Below are positions 36,500-48,900 of a stretch of 64,000 nt of DNA, piece by piece (positions within the stretch are counted from its first letter, which is position 1; every line of letters starts with the position of its first letter). Origin of the DNA: Isoetes taiwanensis (Eukaryota > Streptophyta > Lycopodiopsida > Isoetales > Isoetaceae); the NCBI GenBank assembly GCA_021234155.1, contig JAJEKV010000093.1:2093712-2157711 (forward strand). The letters are read 5' to 3'. A program made the translations under genes and the position numbers. Under the pieces are notes generated by a model. That model ran no database searches. It was not told the DNA's origin and saw nothing but the letters and a program-made list of their open reading frames with translations.

Positions 36500-37680
36500 A
36501 TAGACACTAGGACTCAAAGCATCGTAACATTGTTATGTGATACCTTCATCTCGTTTACATATTTTTGAACCACCAATTGATAATCATGCGATCTAGCGGG
36601 ACTAAAAGCATAAATTTCAATGCAGAGAAAAGCCCTGCATGATAATATTTTTGTGTCACATCTGGTACAAACATCAAAATTACATCCCAAACTATTCACA
36701 TGACATCACCTTCTAACAAAAGGACCACATGGCCACTTAGATAACTCTCTTCTAGATCAGGATCCGCAGCTTCTGCTATAATCTACATAAAGATCAGGCA
36801 ATCCATTAAGTGGAAATTAACATATCAGAAAAAGTTTTGCTCACTGACCTTTTGAGCACACTCCAAGAGCATTGGAAATGACCTTCGAGAAATACCAGCA
36901 GCACACAATTCATGCAAAGCTTTATCATCCGTCCAGCTACCATGAGCAATAACGGTAAGCATAAATTATCAGCACTCATATGCGCGTAGCTCAACAAGCG
37001 ATAATGGTCAGATGAACTTGCCAAGAACAAAACCGCTCAAAATCCATTTTTGAGAGACTGCTTTCTTGCTGATCAATCCAAACTAGCATTTCCTGAAGAA
37101 AAACATGATCCAAGCAATAGGCAATTGCTTTACATATATAATTGAAGTTTTAAACCAGGTACAAACTGTTATCATCTCAATAAATGGCTGGTAAATGTCA
37201 GAGGAATTTGCTGTCAAGCTTATCTGTTCTAGCTCAGCTCGCATTTCTGTCATCAGAGAACAGTGTGAAACCATTTGATCCTCTAGAGCTTAATATAATA
37301 CCTTATGTCCATCTTCTATATATAATGAACCCACAGTTATAAGGAAAGCTCCTTGTTTAGATACTGCCAAGTCAATGGTGAATGGAAACAACAGGGACAT
37401 TCCATATCCTACAACAATAATTGCTCTTGTGGTTTAAAACATACTTAATACAAAACATAAAGACACGCTTAAACACACTTGCCAAAACATAAAGACACAG
37501 CAAGTCTCAAATCAAATGTATTCCCATAGTAAGTACAATGTTTATCAATTTCTTCCACAATCAAATCAATTGCAAAGTAAACCCTGCAATCACCACAAAA
37601 CAATATTAAAGAATGAGTCCAATGAGGGATTATATAGACAAGAGAATGTGTTATTACCTTAAGCATTGTTTTCTTTTCCC
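36500..37680 (-). pseudogene. Exon-like pieces of an unidentified gene
   Basis: Several minus-strand stretches look like exons. 36540-36700 ends SPARSHDYQLVVQKYVNEMK before a GTATCA donor. 36840-36945 reads SWTDDKALHELCAAGISRRS. 37165-37275 reads MVSHCSLMTEMRAELEQISL. 37490-37590 reads FAIDLIVEEIDKHCTYYGNT and carries on. Each is open with biased, protein-like composition, but I cannot name the family or join the pieces. They lie within the TA-flanked insertion between the helicase scrap and the transposase. Confidence 0.3.
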
Positions 37681-38799
37681 TTGCTTCATTGTAAGGTGTT
37701 TATATTTGACCCATGCATGTGAATTCATGTCCATGACTCCCATTGAGTCTGTTGGGTATGCTTGAAACAAATGTCTTGACCAAATTTGATCACCAAACCT
37801 TGATGGCATAGGCCTTGTTGGAGGAGCTCCTCTATTCGCATCTACTAACACATAGCGGCTCATTGTTATTAGTATGCTCACTACCAACAAAATCATGCAC
37901 CAAATCATGAGGAACACATGGCAATGGTGTCCTCGGCGGCGTGCCAACTTCCGATGTTGCTCAATTTGTTTACCCAATTGGGTGGCTCTTCTTTAGCCTC
38001 TCTCTCTTCCTTCCTCTTCAATACTTCTTTTTTGTAACATCTCCTTTTGCAATTTTTTTCCTTTTGACTCTTTTCTCCTCTCCTCGGCCTTTTGCAACTT
38101 TACCTTTTACGCTTCAAGTTTTGAGCCCTCTCCTTATCTGCTGCCTTGACAACAAATCGTCGAGGAAGTTACAAGCCACTGTTACATTAACTGATGTCTT
38201 CCTTCTTTTTGCCACATGGGGCCTGGGGTTGTGGCTGCAATTGCACATCTCGAGAGATGGGCGGTTGTGAAGGTTGTGGCTGCAATAGAGCATCTCGAGG
38301 AGGTGGATGGTACAAGATCAATGTTACTAGCACATCTTTGAGGCCGAAAATCCATTGATAATAAAAGTAATTGGCAATGGAAATGAACCATTTGCGAGGG
38401 CAGCAAGGCTATTTGGTAGGAGGCAATGTTTACAATGATGTGTTCTGTATTTGGTTGAGCCATATGAGATGTTGACATAATGTTTGCATTTGCATCAATG
38501 TCGACTCCTTTACAAAATCAACATTAGTTCAACTATTGTTACAAATCGGCATTAGCTTCATTGCTAAATGAACTATCTTCATCATGCATACCTTGGGGAA
38601 GACCAGCGGTAGGCAAATTGTTTGCATTTGACAAGCCATAAGATGTTGGAACATAATTGATGTTAGGCTGCTATATCGACATGGTCTTCATGTGGATCAT
38701 TTGTGGTGAGATTAATAGCATTTGTTACATCAACATTAGATGTTCTTTGCCGCAGTTAGTATTTGTGGTAAAACCATTTCTTCCATAGTATTTGTGGCT

Positions 38800-39990
38800 A
38801 TACCATTTCTTTGCCTTTGTCACATTCCCATTAGCTTGCGGACAAGCCTATTGAATGGATGGATCCCGTGGCCCTAAAATCGCTCTTGATATTTTGAGGT
38901 GTTAAAGCATCTCGAATAGCTTCCCATATCATTGTTGCTAAATCTTCTTTCTTAGGTTCAACTCTCTTATTCAAAAGCATATATTTGCCTCTCATTCTTT
39001 TGAATGCTGTCTTAAATGGGCTATAGCATGATACATCTAAAGGCTGAAGCTTGTGACTTGTATGTGGTGGAAGAATAAATAGATGCAAGCCTATACTCCT
39101 TGCTGCCTCAATCACCTCAATATCAACATGACTAGCGTGCCCATCCAAAATTAATAAGTGTGGGTTATCCAATGACACTCCACCCGGTACATTTCTTGCG
39201 AAATGATTATTCACCCATTGCTTGAAGAGGTCTTTCGTCATCCATGCTTCTTCCTGCACTGCCATAGATGCTCCTTGCTCGCAGCCCAAAATATGATTTG
39301 CTCTAATTCTTTTGCCCTTGAAAATATAGAAACTTGGTAGCAAATGGCCTGCAGCATTGCAACAACATAAAATGGTGACCCATTCTCAATTTCGCATGAC
39401 AGTTTCGGATACATTTCTTGCGCCTTTCCTAGCAATAATTCTCAGCCCTGAAACCTTGCCCGCTTGAACTCCGGTTTCATCACAATTCCATATATTCCTT
39501 GGATCAAACTTGACTAAAGATAGTGCAGGCTCTAAAGAATTATAAAAAAAGTCCAAATTGTTCTTGTTAATAGCATTAACTCTTGCTACATCTAGTGTCT
39601 CACAAGATCTTAGTGAAAGTTGTGGATGCCTTCTCTTAAAGCTTCTCCACCACTTGGTACTAGGAGTGCCATTCTTGAATGCGGTGGGCTTATCAGCGCA
39701 TACCTCTGCTACTCTCTCTTTTAGAAGTGCTAATGTCACACCATGACCTGTCTCAGCCCGTTCTAAACACCAACTCCGATATCATTTTCCTCTTCAAGTG
39801 TCAATATCGAGGCGGGGCCTTTCTTACGGGTAATCTTGCCATATAGCCACCCTCTTATAGTTGATCTTGGAATTCCATACTCTCTAGATCTTTGCTCAAT
39901 TGTGATCTCACCATCTTCTATCCTACTAATAGCCTCAACCATATGTTCTTACGTCCATTTTGCCTCTCTTTCTTTTCCTATGATTTCTTT
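38800..39990 (-). pseudogene. Pogo-type (CENP-B/Tigger-like) DDE transposase, broken
   Basis: The N-terminal part (about 39745-39945) has a Psq/CENP-B-type helix-turn-helix (VEAISRIEDGEITIEQRSRE, then YGIPRSTIRGWLYGK). After a frameshift near 39770 comes the DDE_1 domain. The first Asp is in WNCDETGV, the second in LILDGHASH, the third in LQPLDVSCYSPFKTAF. A TGA at 39386-39388 interrupts the frame, and a one-base shift near 38865 disturbs the end (FRATG...). The enzyme would cut and paste DNA at TA sites, in agreement with the TA flanks of the surrounding element. Three or more lesions make it inactive. Confidence 0.85.
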
Positions 39991-40577
39991 TTTTTTCCAT
40001 TTCTTACGAGGCCTTTCTTACTAATGGCCATTTCTTTGGCAATGGAAATATATGAAAAAGCATATCTTATTCATCATGCAAAAAGCATGAATTCTTACTT
40101 ATCATGCATTCTTATCATGCATTTTTGCTCATCTCTCTTCCTTAAGCAAGACAACTTCAAATTTTATCTTGATTCCTTCCTTTTATAAGAATACATGGGA
40201 AGCAAGGGGAGGCAAAGATTTCCTAAATATCCTCTGTCTAGATGGGCGACTCAAATTGCTCACGAAATCCTAAGTTATATGTCCTATCAAGATTATCAAG
40301 ATGGAGCAACTCAAAATCGCTCAAAAGAAAGAAAGAAGGAAGGCGAATACTTGTTTTTGTTTGAGGTGACAGATCCCTTGCCCAGAACCCGCGTTCTCCA
40401 ATCGATTCCACTTAGGCGAGCCAGTATTCGAGTATACGGGCGTCCGGCATTTATACGGAGCATCCGACAAAAGGAACAAAGCTAGTCGAATGAAGGTTCG
40501 TGTGGTAGAAGCGAAAAATGAAAGCAGCGTCAAAAACACCAATAATGGTCTTTTAACGGAGGAAGGTCACCCTCCCC

Positions 40578-40650
40578 TATTCTATGTGGTCAACTGATTT
40601 ATTTGTAGCAGCACACAATGTTTATGAACAAGTGAGCAGTCTAACGTGAT
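40578..40650. repeat. Right-hand continuation of the interrupted tandem repeat
   Basis: Immediately outside the insertion the sequence TATTCTATGTGGTCAACTGA, then TTTATTTGTAG and CAATGTTTATGAACAAGTGA, completes the repeat unit that was cut at 31772. Confidence 0.85.
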
Positions 40651-42600
40651 TCTTGCCTGTTAATCTTGTTCGTTAGCTATGCTGTTAATCTTGTTTGTTA
40701 GCTATGTTACGTCGATTATAAAGGAAGACCAAATTTAATTTATATAAATTCTGAATTTCACGTAATTATCTCACCACCACATTGAATTCAGTGCTGCTTT
40801 CTTGTATGCGTTAAAATTCTCAAAGAAGTCTGATTAGGTGGGATGCTCATGGAATATTTTAGTTCATTGATATCAGCCAAATTAATTCAATGTTATATAC
40901 AAGTTGAAGAACAATCCTCTGGCAAATCCTTTGCATTAGTTGCTAATTCACAAGGGGTCGTCATCAAATCAGCATCCCCGTTTTACTAAATTTGGCATGC
41001 AAAAAAAGGCATGTCTTGCCATTGCAGCTATTGCTCCATTGCCACATTTCCACAGTTTTTCAAGGACCCCTCATCCAAAGGAAATTTCAAATGATTCGTC
41101 ATCGCACACAGCAAAAAATATGAAGCACCAAGACAAAGTCTAACTGCATATCTAAAAATATGAATCCCCCCTTCAAAAAACAGTACATTGAACGAGGAAA
41201 TATTTCTCTCTGTATACATCAACTAAGTTGGTTACTTTTTTTTTTTTTATCAGACAAGAGATTCAAGAATTCTTCAATGCACTTTAACAAGAGATTGCCG
41301 TTTGAAAATCGTAGTCTAAACTTAAGGTGCTCCGCTCGATAATTGCCCAGTCAAAAACTGCAAACAAATACGTTCACGTCAAAAAATTGCTTTGCATTTC
41401 CAATTCTATAGACCCTTTTGAACCACTGAAACAATTGCCACCTAAAGAGAGCAAACAAAACACTAGAAACCAAGTGAAGCAGTCCCTCAAGCAAGATATC
41501 TGAAGCTCCAATGGTACCACATTTATCCATACAAAAGTATGCCATCTTGAATAGCAACATTAGCTACGAAGAATCACAAAGGACTCCAACCTGTTTTATT
41601 GCAATGATTTGACCATGAAGAAAGAACAAGGTAAATATACACAACCATGGCTATTTGAGACCATATTTCCAATTATTGATAACTGAAGCGCCAAGCACTA
41701 CACTGCTCATCATGATTCGCTTTTAAATTTATAGATAAAACTTGTTTCAGTTCAGGATAATAATTCAGAAATTCAAGTAACTGAGCAGATTGAACCATAG
41801 GCTTATTAGAATTCTTCTCCAAATACCTGCCAAAAGGTCAACGAAGGATCACTCAGAATTCACTTCTTACTCAACCCCTATGTCTAATAATTTCAGTAGC
41901 AGGTTCTCCAAGTGCACTTGGTGTATATTTTGACTTAGCTTGTCATGCACAAAGTATATGCATGCAAGAATGCAGAGCTTCAAATAATTACCCCAACAAA
42001 ATTGTTTAATCTTAAATTCAAATACAGAAAAATTAAAGAGTCAACATGATGGGAAGGGCAACTAAGAACAGACGAGACATATGGCTAAACACGCATCTTG
42101 CAACACAAAAAAAGTGTGAATGCTTTCTGCTTGCTTCTCAAGTGCCATTACTGCACCGAGTGAGTGAGATTCAGAAAGTTCAATCCTCCTGTGTAAAGGC
42201 CCAATATGTAGACAGGTAAAAGCACGCAATCATGTAGCAAGTGAAGACTATGCCATCAGACACAGGCATGGGCATCTTGACTTATATAGTACTAAACAGC
42301 ACAAATCCAGATATGATTTTTAGAAAGTATGATACAGAGGCATGATTCGAATCGAACAATGAGCACATTTCAACAGATACCAGGCAAGCATTCAAAGGGC
42401 TGAGCAACACAAAATTCTATCCAGGACATTAAGATAAAATCAGCTGCAAAACCAAAAATGAAAAAATTTGCAATAACTTACATTCATGATATGATACAAG
42501 TAGGGGCCCTGATTGGCCAATGTCTGGTAGGCAATCTGCGGCAACTGAGCAACCTCACACAGCAACCTCCCTTGTCCAATAGTAATTTCAACTTTCTGAA
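40651..42600. other. Intergenic and presumed 3' region of the bromodomain gene
   Basis: No independent gene is supported. A 14-base T run lies at 41235-41248. On the minus strand this is an A run about 1.4 kb downstream of the bromodomain gene's stop, which could be a retrocopy tail or simply a homopolymer. Confidence 0.35.
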
Positions 42601-42605
42601 AGCAT

Positions 42606-45021
42606 CTAGCCCTTATCTGACTCAGCATCAGCTTCAGATTCTGAATCGGAAGAAGATCCAGAACCTGAGCTACTACTACTTGAACCAGAACTGCTATCAC
42701 TAGAAGACCCAGAATCAGATGATGAATCATCTTTGGCTGAGGCCTTTTGGGATATCTCATCTTTAGGACGAACAGGAGACCCGCCCATGATGTCAATTTC
42801 CTCCTCATCTCTTGTTGCAGATGAGCCAAGGGGCCTGCTTGCCACTGCAGTTTCTCGCTTTTGTTCAATTTCCACTTCGTCATGGTCACCAAAAATTCTG
42901 GGAAGTTCTGAACGGCAGTGATACTTTCTTTTTGCTTTTTTGCCAATTCATTGTAAGCCTATATAACTCAAATTGAGTCTCCATATCTAAATTTTCCAAG
43001 TCTAGCTCAACCTCTACATCAGCATCATTGCTATCTTTCAAAATGTCAGGATTCATCGTTTTCAGGATTTCAACCACTCTCCTCATTCTATCTGGTGGGA
43101 GAGTGACAATCAAGTCAGAGAGCTTCTCCTTTTCTTTATTGGTAAGGGGCCTGACGCCTCCATAGGCACTCCTAGACATTAGCCTGCCTAGCCTAGGATT
43201 TACACCACTCTTATTCTTGTTCTTGGACTTTGAACTCTTACGCAAACCATCTGCTCCATGCAAACTTTTCTCTTGTCGTCCATGGTCCTTATGATGAGTC
43301 CCATTTTCCCTGTGCAGAGCCCCGTTTTCTTTTTTGAACCCATTCTCCCTTGGCATACTTGATACACCATTTTCTCTGTGAATTCCATTCTCTTTGGGAA
43401 CAATTTCCTTTTGTAAACTTTCCCTTGAAACTGTTTCCTTTGATACACTTTCCCTAGGGGCATTTTCCTTTGGAGAAATCACAAGTTCTTTAACAGTTTC
43501 CCTTGGAACAATTTCCCTAGAAATAGCTGTCTCTTTCTGAGCAAGTACTTCCATCTGAGCACTGTTTTCTACCTTTGGTGTATTATCCCGCTGAACCATG
43601 CTATCCCTTTGAACAACAGCCTCTCTCACCACAGCTGTTTCCCTCTGCTGGAAAATCTCTCTACGGTTCTGAACACTAAGGTCCCTCGAAACATGCTCCC
43701 CTCCATAATGCATTCCATCATCTACATGCGTACTCCGCATTGAGGATGTAGACTTGGGCTGACCCATCTTGGCAGCCAACGGAGCTGCTTGGAAGGGCTT
43801 TGTTTCAACCAGGCCAACATGGCTCCCTGCTATACGCTTTTCCACACTCCTAAATCTGGTATCAAACTTAGCCTTTAGGTTCTTGGCTATTGTGTGATAC
43901 TTAGAATGCTTGGCATTATATAACAGGGCATTGCTGAAAGTAAGCCTAACATCAGCTGCAAAATCCCTTGGATCTTCATAGCTTCTACTATCAAGAAACT
44001 TTTTCACCCGACCCAGATCCATGGGTTTTTTTACTACTACATCATATCCCTTAAGGTCTGGCCACAAAACATTAACTGGCTGGTTAAATGCCCATGCATC
44101 CTTTGCATCCATTATTTCCTTAAGCATATGACTGCACTGCCTCCCAAGTATCTTCACCTACATTAACCCTAGCTTCTGCCCGCGCTTCCTGCCTCCTAGA
44201 TATGGCTTCTTCACCTGAACGACGAGCTGAATTTTCTTCCTTAACAGAACCCTCGCCCATCTCATCATACATATCCATTCTGCCATACCCATCATCTCCA
44301 AGATCTCCTTCTTTATGTTCAACCCCTTCACCTGTTCCTTCCAAGAAAGATCCTCTGCCGTCTCCATTGCGGGTTGGGGCACCGTTATCCTCGATCTTGC
44401 TTTTCTTATTAGCGCCAAACCCTTGCACAGAAACTTCAGCTTCTCGTTTTTGGCCATGTCCAGCTCTCCCATCTGATCCACCAGAAGCTACAGTCATTCT
44501 AAGACCAAGAGATCTTCTCTCTTTTATAGAAACACCATGCCTTCTGCCTTTTTGAAACTCACCTGCACCATGTCCAGAAGAAGAGTCACCCAGAATTCTC
44601 TTCCCCATCTCCAGAACCCTCATCCGGCACAGAACAAAGCCCCCATGGATTATTATTGTTAGCCCCATCTTGTTGGTCGCCGGAACCGGCCCCTTGCATG
44701 CCGAGCTTCAATACTAGCAATCCTCACCAATAAGGCCTTAACCTCTCCCAAGCTTGATTGGAGCTCTTCTTTATGCCTCAATCTCCGTTTTTTTTAAGCT
44801 TCAGAGCTATATGCACCACTACTACCACTCCTATACTGCGGCTGGTTTGCCACCGGATTGAGCTGCTGCTCTACAGGATTTGACTGGTTCTGCGATACAG
44901 ACTGCTGGGTTTGATGATTCTGAAGCTGATTTTGATGATTCTGCTGCAGATTTTGGTGATTTTGCTGCAGATTTTTGTGTTGGCGCTGATAAACTAGATG
45001 GGATGAAGATGATGGTGTCAT
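42606..45021 (-). pseudogene. BET/GTE-family bromodomain transcription factor, frame-disrupted
   Basis: Minus-strand pieces in order are these. A Gln/Asn-rich N terminus from ATG at 45019-45021 (TPSSSSHLVYQRQHKNLQQN). A basic coiled segment (KKRRLRHKEELQSSLGEVKA). A bromodomain at about 43820-44150 (AWAFNQPVNVLWPDLKGYDV, VVKKPMDLGRV, and the acetyl-lysine Asn in ALLYNAKHSKYH). A repetitive KENG/RENG linker. A NET domain at about 42960-43150 (EKLSDLIVTLPPDRMRRVVE). A Ser/Asp/Glu tail ending ESEADAESDKG. Plant GTE proteins bind acetylated histones. The frame breaks at least five times: TAA in an A-run near 44797, shifts near 44700, 44620 and 44130, and one extra A near 42940. No introns are needed. 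It is a pseudogene, possibly a retrocopy, or an assembly with homopolymer errors. Confidence 0.8.
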
Positions 45022-45087
45022 CCTCGCATCCTAACGAAGAAATGCAAAGCAAATCTGATCTACTCTTTCCCTTCGGCCCAAGCCCTG

Positions 45088-45094
45088 ATTTATA
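45088..45094 (-). promoter_or_regulatory. Candidate TATA box of the bromodomain gene
   Basis: TATAAAT on the minus strand lies 67 bases before the ATG at 45021. This spacing would give a transcription start near 45060 and a short leader. The context is only suggestive. Confidence 0.35.
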
Positions 45095-45121
45095 CCCTAG
45101 CGCCGCCCCTTGAAGAGAAGC

Positions 45122-45938
45122 ATACGGATTCGAAATCGACTCTCAATCCGATTTACTCCTCTTATTTGTAGTACAGCGTGCCATGTTTTTCCTCTCTTTA
45201 AGAAGATACAAGGAAACCCCTTGTCGCTTAACTAAGCCCTAACCCTCAGTTAAGCCGTCCCGTGCTTTTCTACCCTCTGCATGGTCTTTTAACGGCGTGT
45301 GCGAACAGCGTCCGCCTTTTATTTAGTTAACCGCGTAAAGTTTAAGCGGTTAGGGCGGCACTTAGCGGTAGAATAGTTAACGGGCAATGTGAAAACCCTA
45401 ATTGGTTAGGGTAAAAGAAGGTTGTAGACGTGTCTGGAAAGGAACATGTCCCTTTTGAGGCATCCAATAAGATTCTTCCACGTCCTCATTTTATGGCCTT
45501 ATAATTTTCTAATGGCCTAGATGACCTTTCCTCTCAACAACTTGCAATATAGTTGGGTGGGGTCAATGAACCTACCCTGTGTATGCCTCCCTCTGTATAT
45601 ATATAGCTTTATAAATCATTATGAAAACCACTCCATCCAGGAATCAACCTGTGAATCCTCTTCATACTACAAAGATAATAAGGCCACTGTTATGCATGAT
45701 TCGCTCTTACATCTTAGCGCCTATTTAGTGTCATTTACCTGGCTCGCAATTCGCTCAGATGAGTATTGTCCCTTTATATTCCTTTTTCAAAGGCTTTTAC
45801 AATATTTACAAGATATAGACTTGTGATTTAAATTTGAGACATTTCATGCCTAGTTTATTGATAACTTCGATACATAGATTTGTCTCAAAGACCATTTCTC
45901 CCTCTTAATAGCGCAATAGCCAGCTGTTGTTTCATGGG
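45122..45938. other. Intergenic between the two minus-strand genes
   Basis: No gene is supported. The segment 45225-45420 has several CCCTAA and TTAGGG motifs and paired GTTAACCG/CGGTTA segments in both orientations. These may be part of the upstream region of the bromodomain gene. Confidence 0.4.
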
Positions 45939-48900
45939 CTATGCTTCAATATCGCAACTGCCTACAACTTGAAGTTGTCTTTTCACATGTTGAATCTGGG
46001 CATACCATAGAATACCCCAAGTTTAGTACAGCAACCAAATGTTGTAGCACGACATACTATGTCATAGAGAACACAATCAGTCCCTCAGCTTAACTAGTAA
46101 ACACAACAATCATTCCTATAAGCAAAGAAAACAAACTTTTAATCCCTTGGCAGCTCTCCAAATTAAATGTTTACCTCTTCCTGCAATTCACTCGGCAGCC
46201 CAGCACATGAGACTAAGTTGTATAGAATCGCCTTCACATCTGAGGACTTAATTCCTTCCCATGTATGAGCAGGTAGAGCTAGTAAAATCACGGAAAGTAA
46301 ATCTGCCGATGCAGGATGCAAATGGCAGAGTCCCCCACACTTCGTAAGGCCACTTGGAGCAGTTGGAACAAGTATATCAACTCCAACATCTGATGCATTA
46401 TTTGGCTCGTTTACAGCAACAGTAGATCCTAACCTATCCATATTGGTCTTCATGGTATATTTACATTTCAAATTAGAGACGTTGCAACATCCAGATAACA
46501 AAGCCGCTCCATCACAGCAGGCTCTAACGACATTCTCAGACAAGGTAGATGAGCATGTACAACCTTTTGATTTCATCCAATCAGAGACCAACATATGCAA
46601 CTTCGTTGCCCTCAGTTCCTGAAGAATCTTAACCTGCAAAACAATCACATCTCTATCAATTTTATTTGAAAATTATTACTAGCAATTGCAGAGTGTGTTT
46701 GCTTTCCATTGCAGGCACTGAAAATCCATGAAGCATACAATGATTAGATAATCGCGTTCTTATACAACATGGGCTATAGCAAAGTATGCAATAACTTATT
46801 GGAAACACGGCCGCACCTTACAATCCAGACGAAGAGCTTCATCCTGTTCCAAGTTTTTGCTCGATCTCTTTACTTCGGCTATCCAGTTTATGAGATTACT
46901 TACATCCCCCGGAAAAGAATGCGTGAAGATAGAGAACACGTCTTCAACAGCTTTAATTTCCTCATTTTGCATAAGCTGAGGCGCTTGTCGGAGAAGATAT
47001 CTAGACATTGCTTTCCACTCCGCACTCCTGCAGGACTACAATTTATGATATTAGACTCTGCAGTTGTTTAACAATTTGCCAGGCATTCAAATGCGGCCAG
47101 CAAACTACTTCAATTCAGCAACAAATAACAAATGAAGAGCAAGCTACAAAGTATACACCACTAAATGAAGAAATTCATAAACAATAACCAGGTGATAACA
47201 AATATACAGAAAAAGGTACCAAAGTGAACAAAATGGAAGGACTTTGCTCGCGCTTAGAAATCAGCATATATCTGTGAAGCAACCACATAACGATGGTATG
47301 AGAACCAAAGCCATAGAAACCAAAAGCAGTCTTAACATGATAGAATTTAAGCAACTTATTTCCACAATTGGGAACGTCAAATACTCATCCATTCAGTGTC
47401 AACAATGCGCCCTGCATCGGCTTAGGTGGGGTGGCTGTGCACACAGTTTTACACATTATGCATCTTGAGCATGTTTTACATGAACATCAATCAATGGAGC
47501 AGGTTCTTCACTGATCTAAATGCTGCAGTGCAAAAGCAACTTAAAGATGGACTTGGATAATGTCGCTATTGTTACTTAGCAGGAGATACAGCTTTGCACG
47601 GTAAAAAATGCATCTTTGCGCATGTTTATACATCAGTCAATAGAGCAGGTTCTCCACTCATCTGAATGCTAGAGTCTAAAAGCAACTCGATGGAGATAAA
47701 TCTGGATAATGTTGTCGTATTGCTACTTAGCCTAGCTAAGCAGGAGGTCAGTCAGCTGGTGAACCTGATTTGAAAATCCTCCTTACAAAGATAGGATTCT
47801 ACCATTACTGAAATAGGTTCCATAGCGCTCAAATTACATGGATATTCATCTATCCAGTGCGCAATGGGACACTTAGCTGAATGAAAAGGAGACAGACCAA
47901 GAACAGGATGCAGAATCCACCGTTTGCAAGCTATGCAACTAAGTGAATAACACTTTTTTACATATATAATAGAATGCCACATCTCTAGGTTAACTGATCA
48001 GGCCTCAGAGTCCGAACAGCATATCGAGAAAATAACCCGGCATGGAATACCTTAAGCTGAACAAGCGAAAAAATTCTACTTTCACCCAGTTTCAGTTTAT
48101 CACTTCTTGTTTCAAAACAAGAGGAACCAAAATGCGGCCCATAATACTAAGAATATTGGTTTGTCAGGATAGAGAAGGATAAAAGAGTTCACAGCAATGG
48201 ACCACTTTATTAACATCTGCAAAACTCTGATTTTTTTAGGTCTCTTCTTGTAGGATATCTTGTGAGATATCCTATACATCGGGGATATCTTGCCCTTAGC
48301 CTTCGAGACTGCTTTCGTTGAGCCAACAATAATGAGACTATGAGATAAAAGCGTTAATGATAGAAGAATTAGTTCATAACATAAACTTTGCCAAGTAGCC
48401 TATCTAAATTATTCTATTTGGATTGCACAATAGTGATTTTTAGGTAAAATATATTGCTCCCTATTTGTACATGGCTGGACTGTAACAATTTGATTGCATA
48501 GATCTATGCAGTGCCCAACAGATTTTAAAATCTTATCCATAGATTGAAATTATATCCATAAATAATGTGTATGAGCTCAGCTGGTAGCTTATAGCAAAGA
48601 GCAAAAGCATAAATTGAAAGGATAATTAATAGTTAGCACTAACTTCATTGTCTTCTAAGTTTCTGCCCTAAACTCGTCATTGCTTACCCTCTTAACTGTC
48701 CTGTCGAAGAATCAACAGTGTTTATTGCCTCCCAAAGAAGCGATACAGGCACCCAATGTGGAGGATACTTGAAGCGCGCAACATCAAGTATCAAAGCCAT
48801 ATCCCTACCAGAATGATAACCACCAATAGGAGAGAAATGCCCTATGCCAGTCTGAGAAACAATGCAAAAAAAATATATACCAGATTTTCTATGACAAGAC

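Larger units (their letters stand above)
31773..40577 (-). mobile_element. 8.8-kb TA-flanked DNA transposon (pogo/Tc1-mariner type) with captured gene scraps
   Basis: The left end starts GGGAGGGTGCCC and the right end, read inward, starts GGGGAGGGTGACC, a short imperfect inverted terminus. TA lies outside both ends (31771-31772 and 40578-40579). The repeat array on the left continues on the right exactly where an uninterrupted relative at 59030-59110 shows a single TA. A degenerate pogo-type transposase lies at 38800-39990 on the minus strand, nearest the right end. About 7 kb on the left side is not transposase and includes scraps resembling cellular exons. TA duplication plus a DDE transposase fits the Tc1/mariner-pogo group. 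Later nested insertions may contribute to the length. Confidence 0.75.

Noticed and set aside
37941-38478. Open frames on both strands with hydrophobic stretches between the exon-like pieces and the transposase
   Set aside because: Both strands are open and no family is recognisable. Hydrophobicity follows from T-rich sequence on one strand.
40195-40485. 96-residue plus-strand frame near the transposon end
   Set aside because: It lies antisense in the 5' region of the transposase element, matches nothing I know and has mixed composition.
41235-41248. Poly(T) as proof that the bromodomain gene is a retrocopy
   Set aside because: A 14-base run 1.4 kb from the stop without a matching target duplication is not enough; it is kept only as a possibility.
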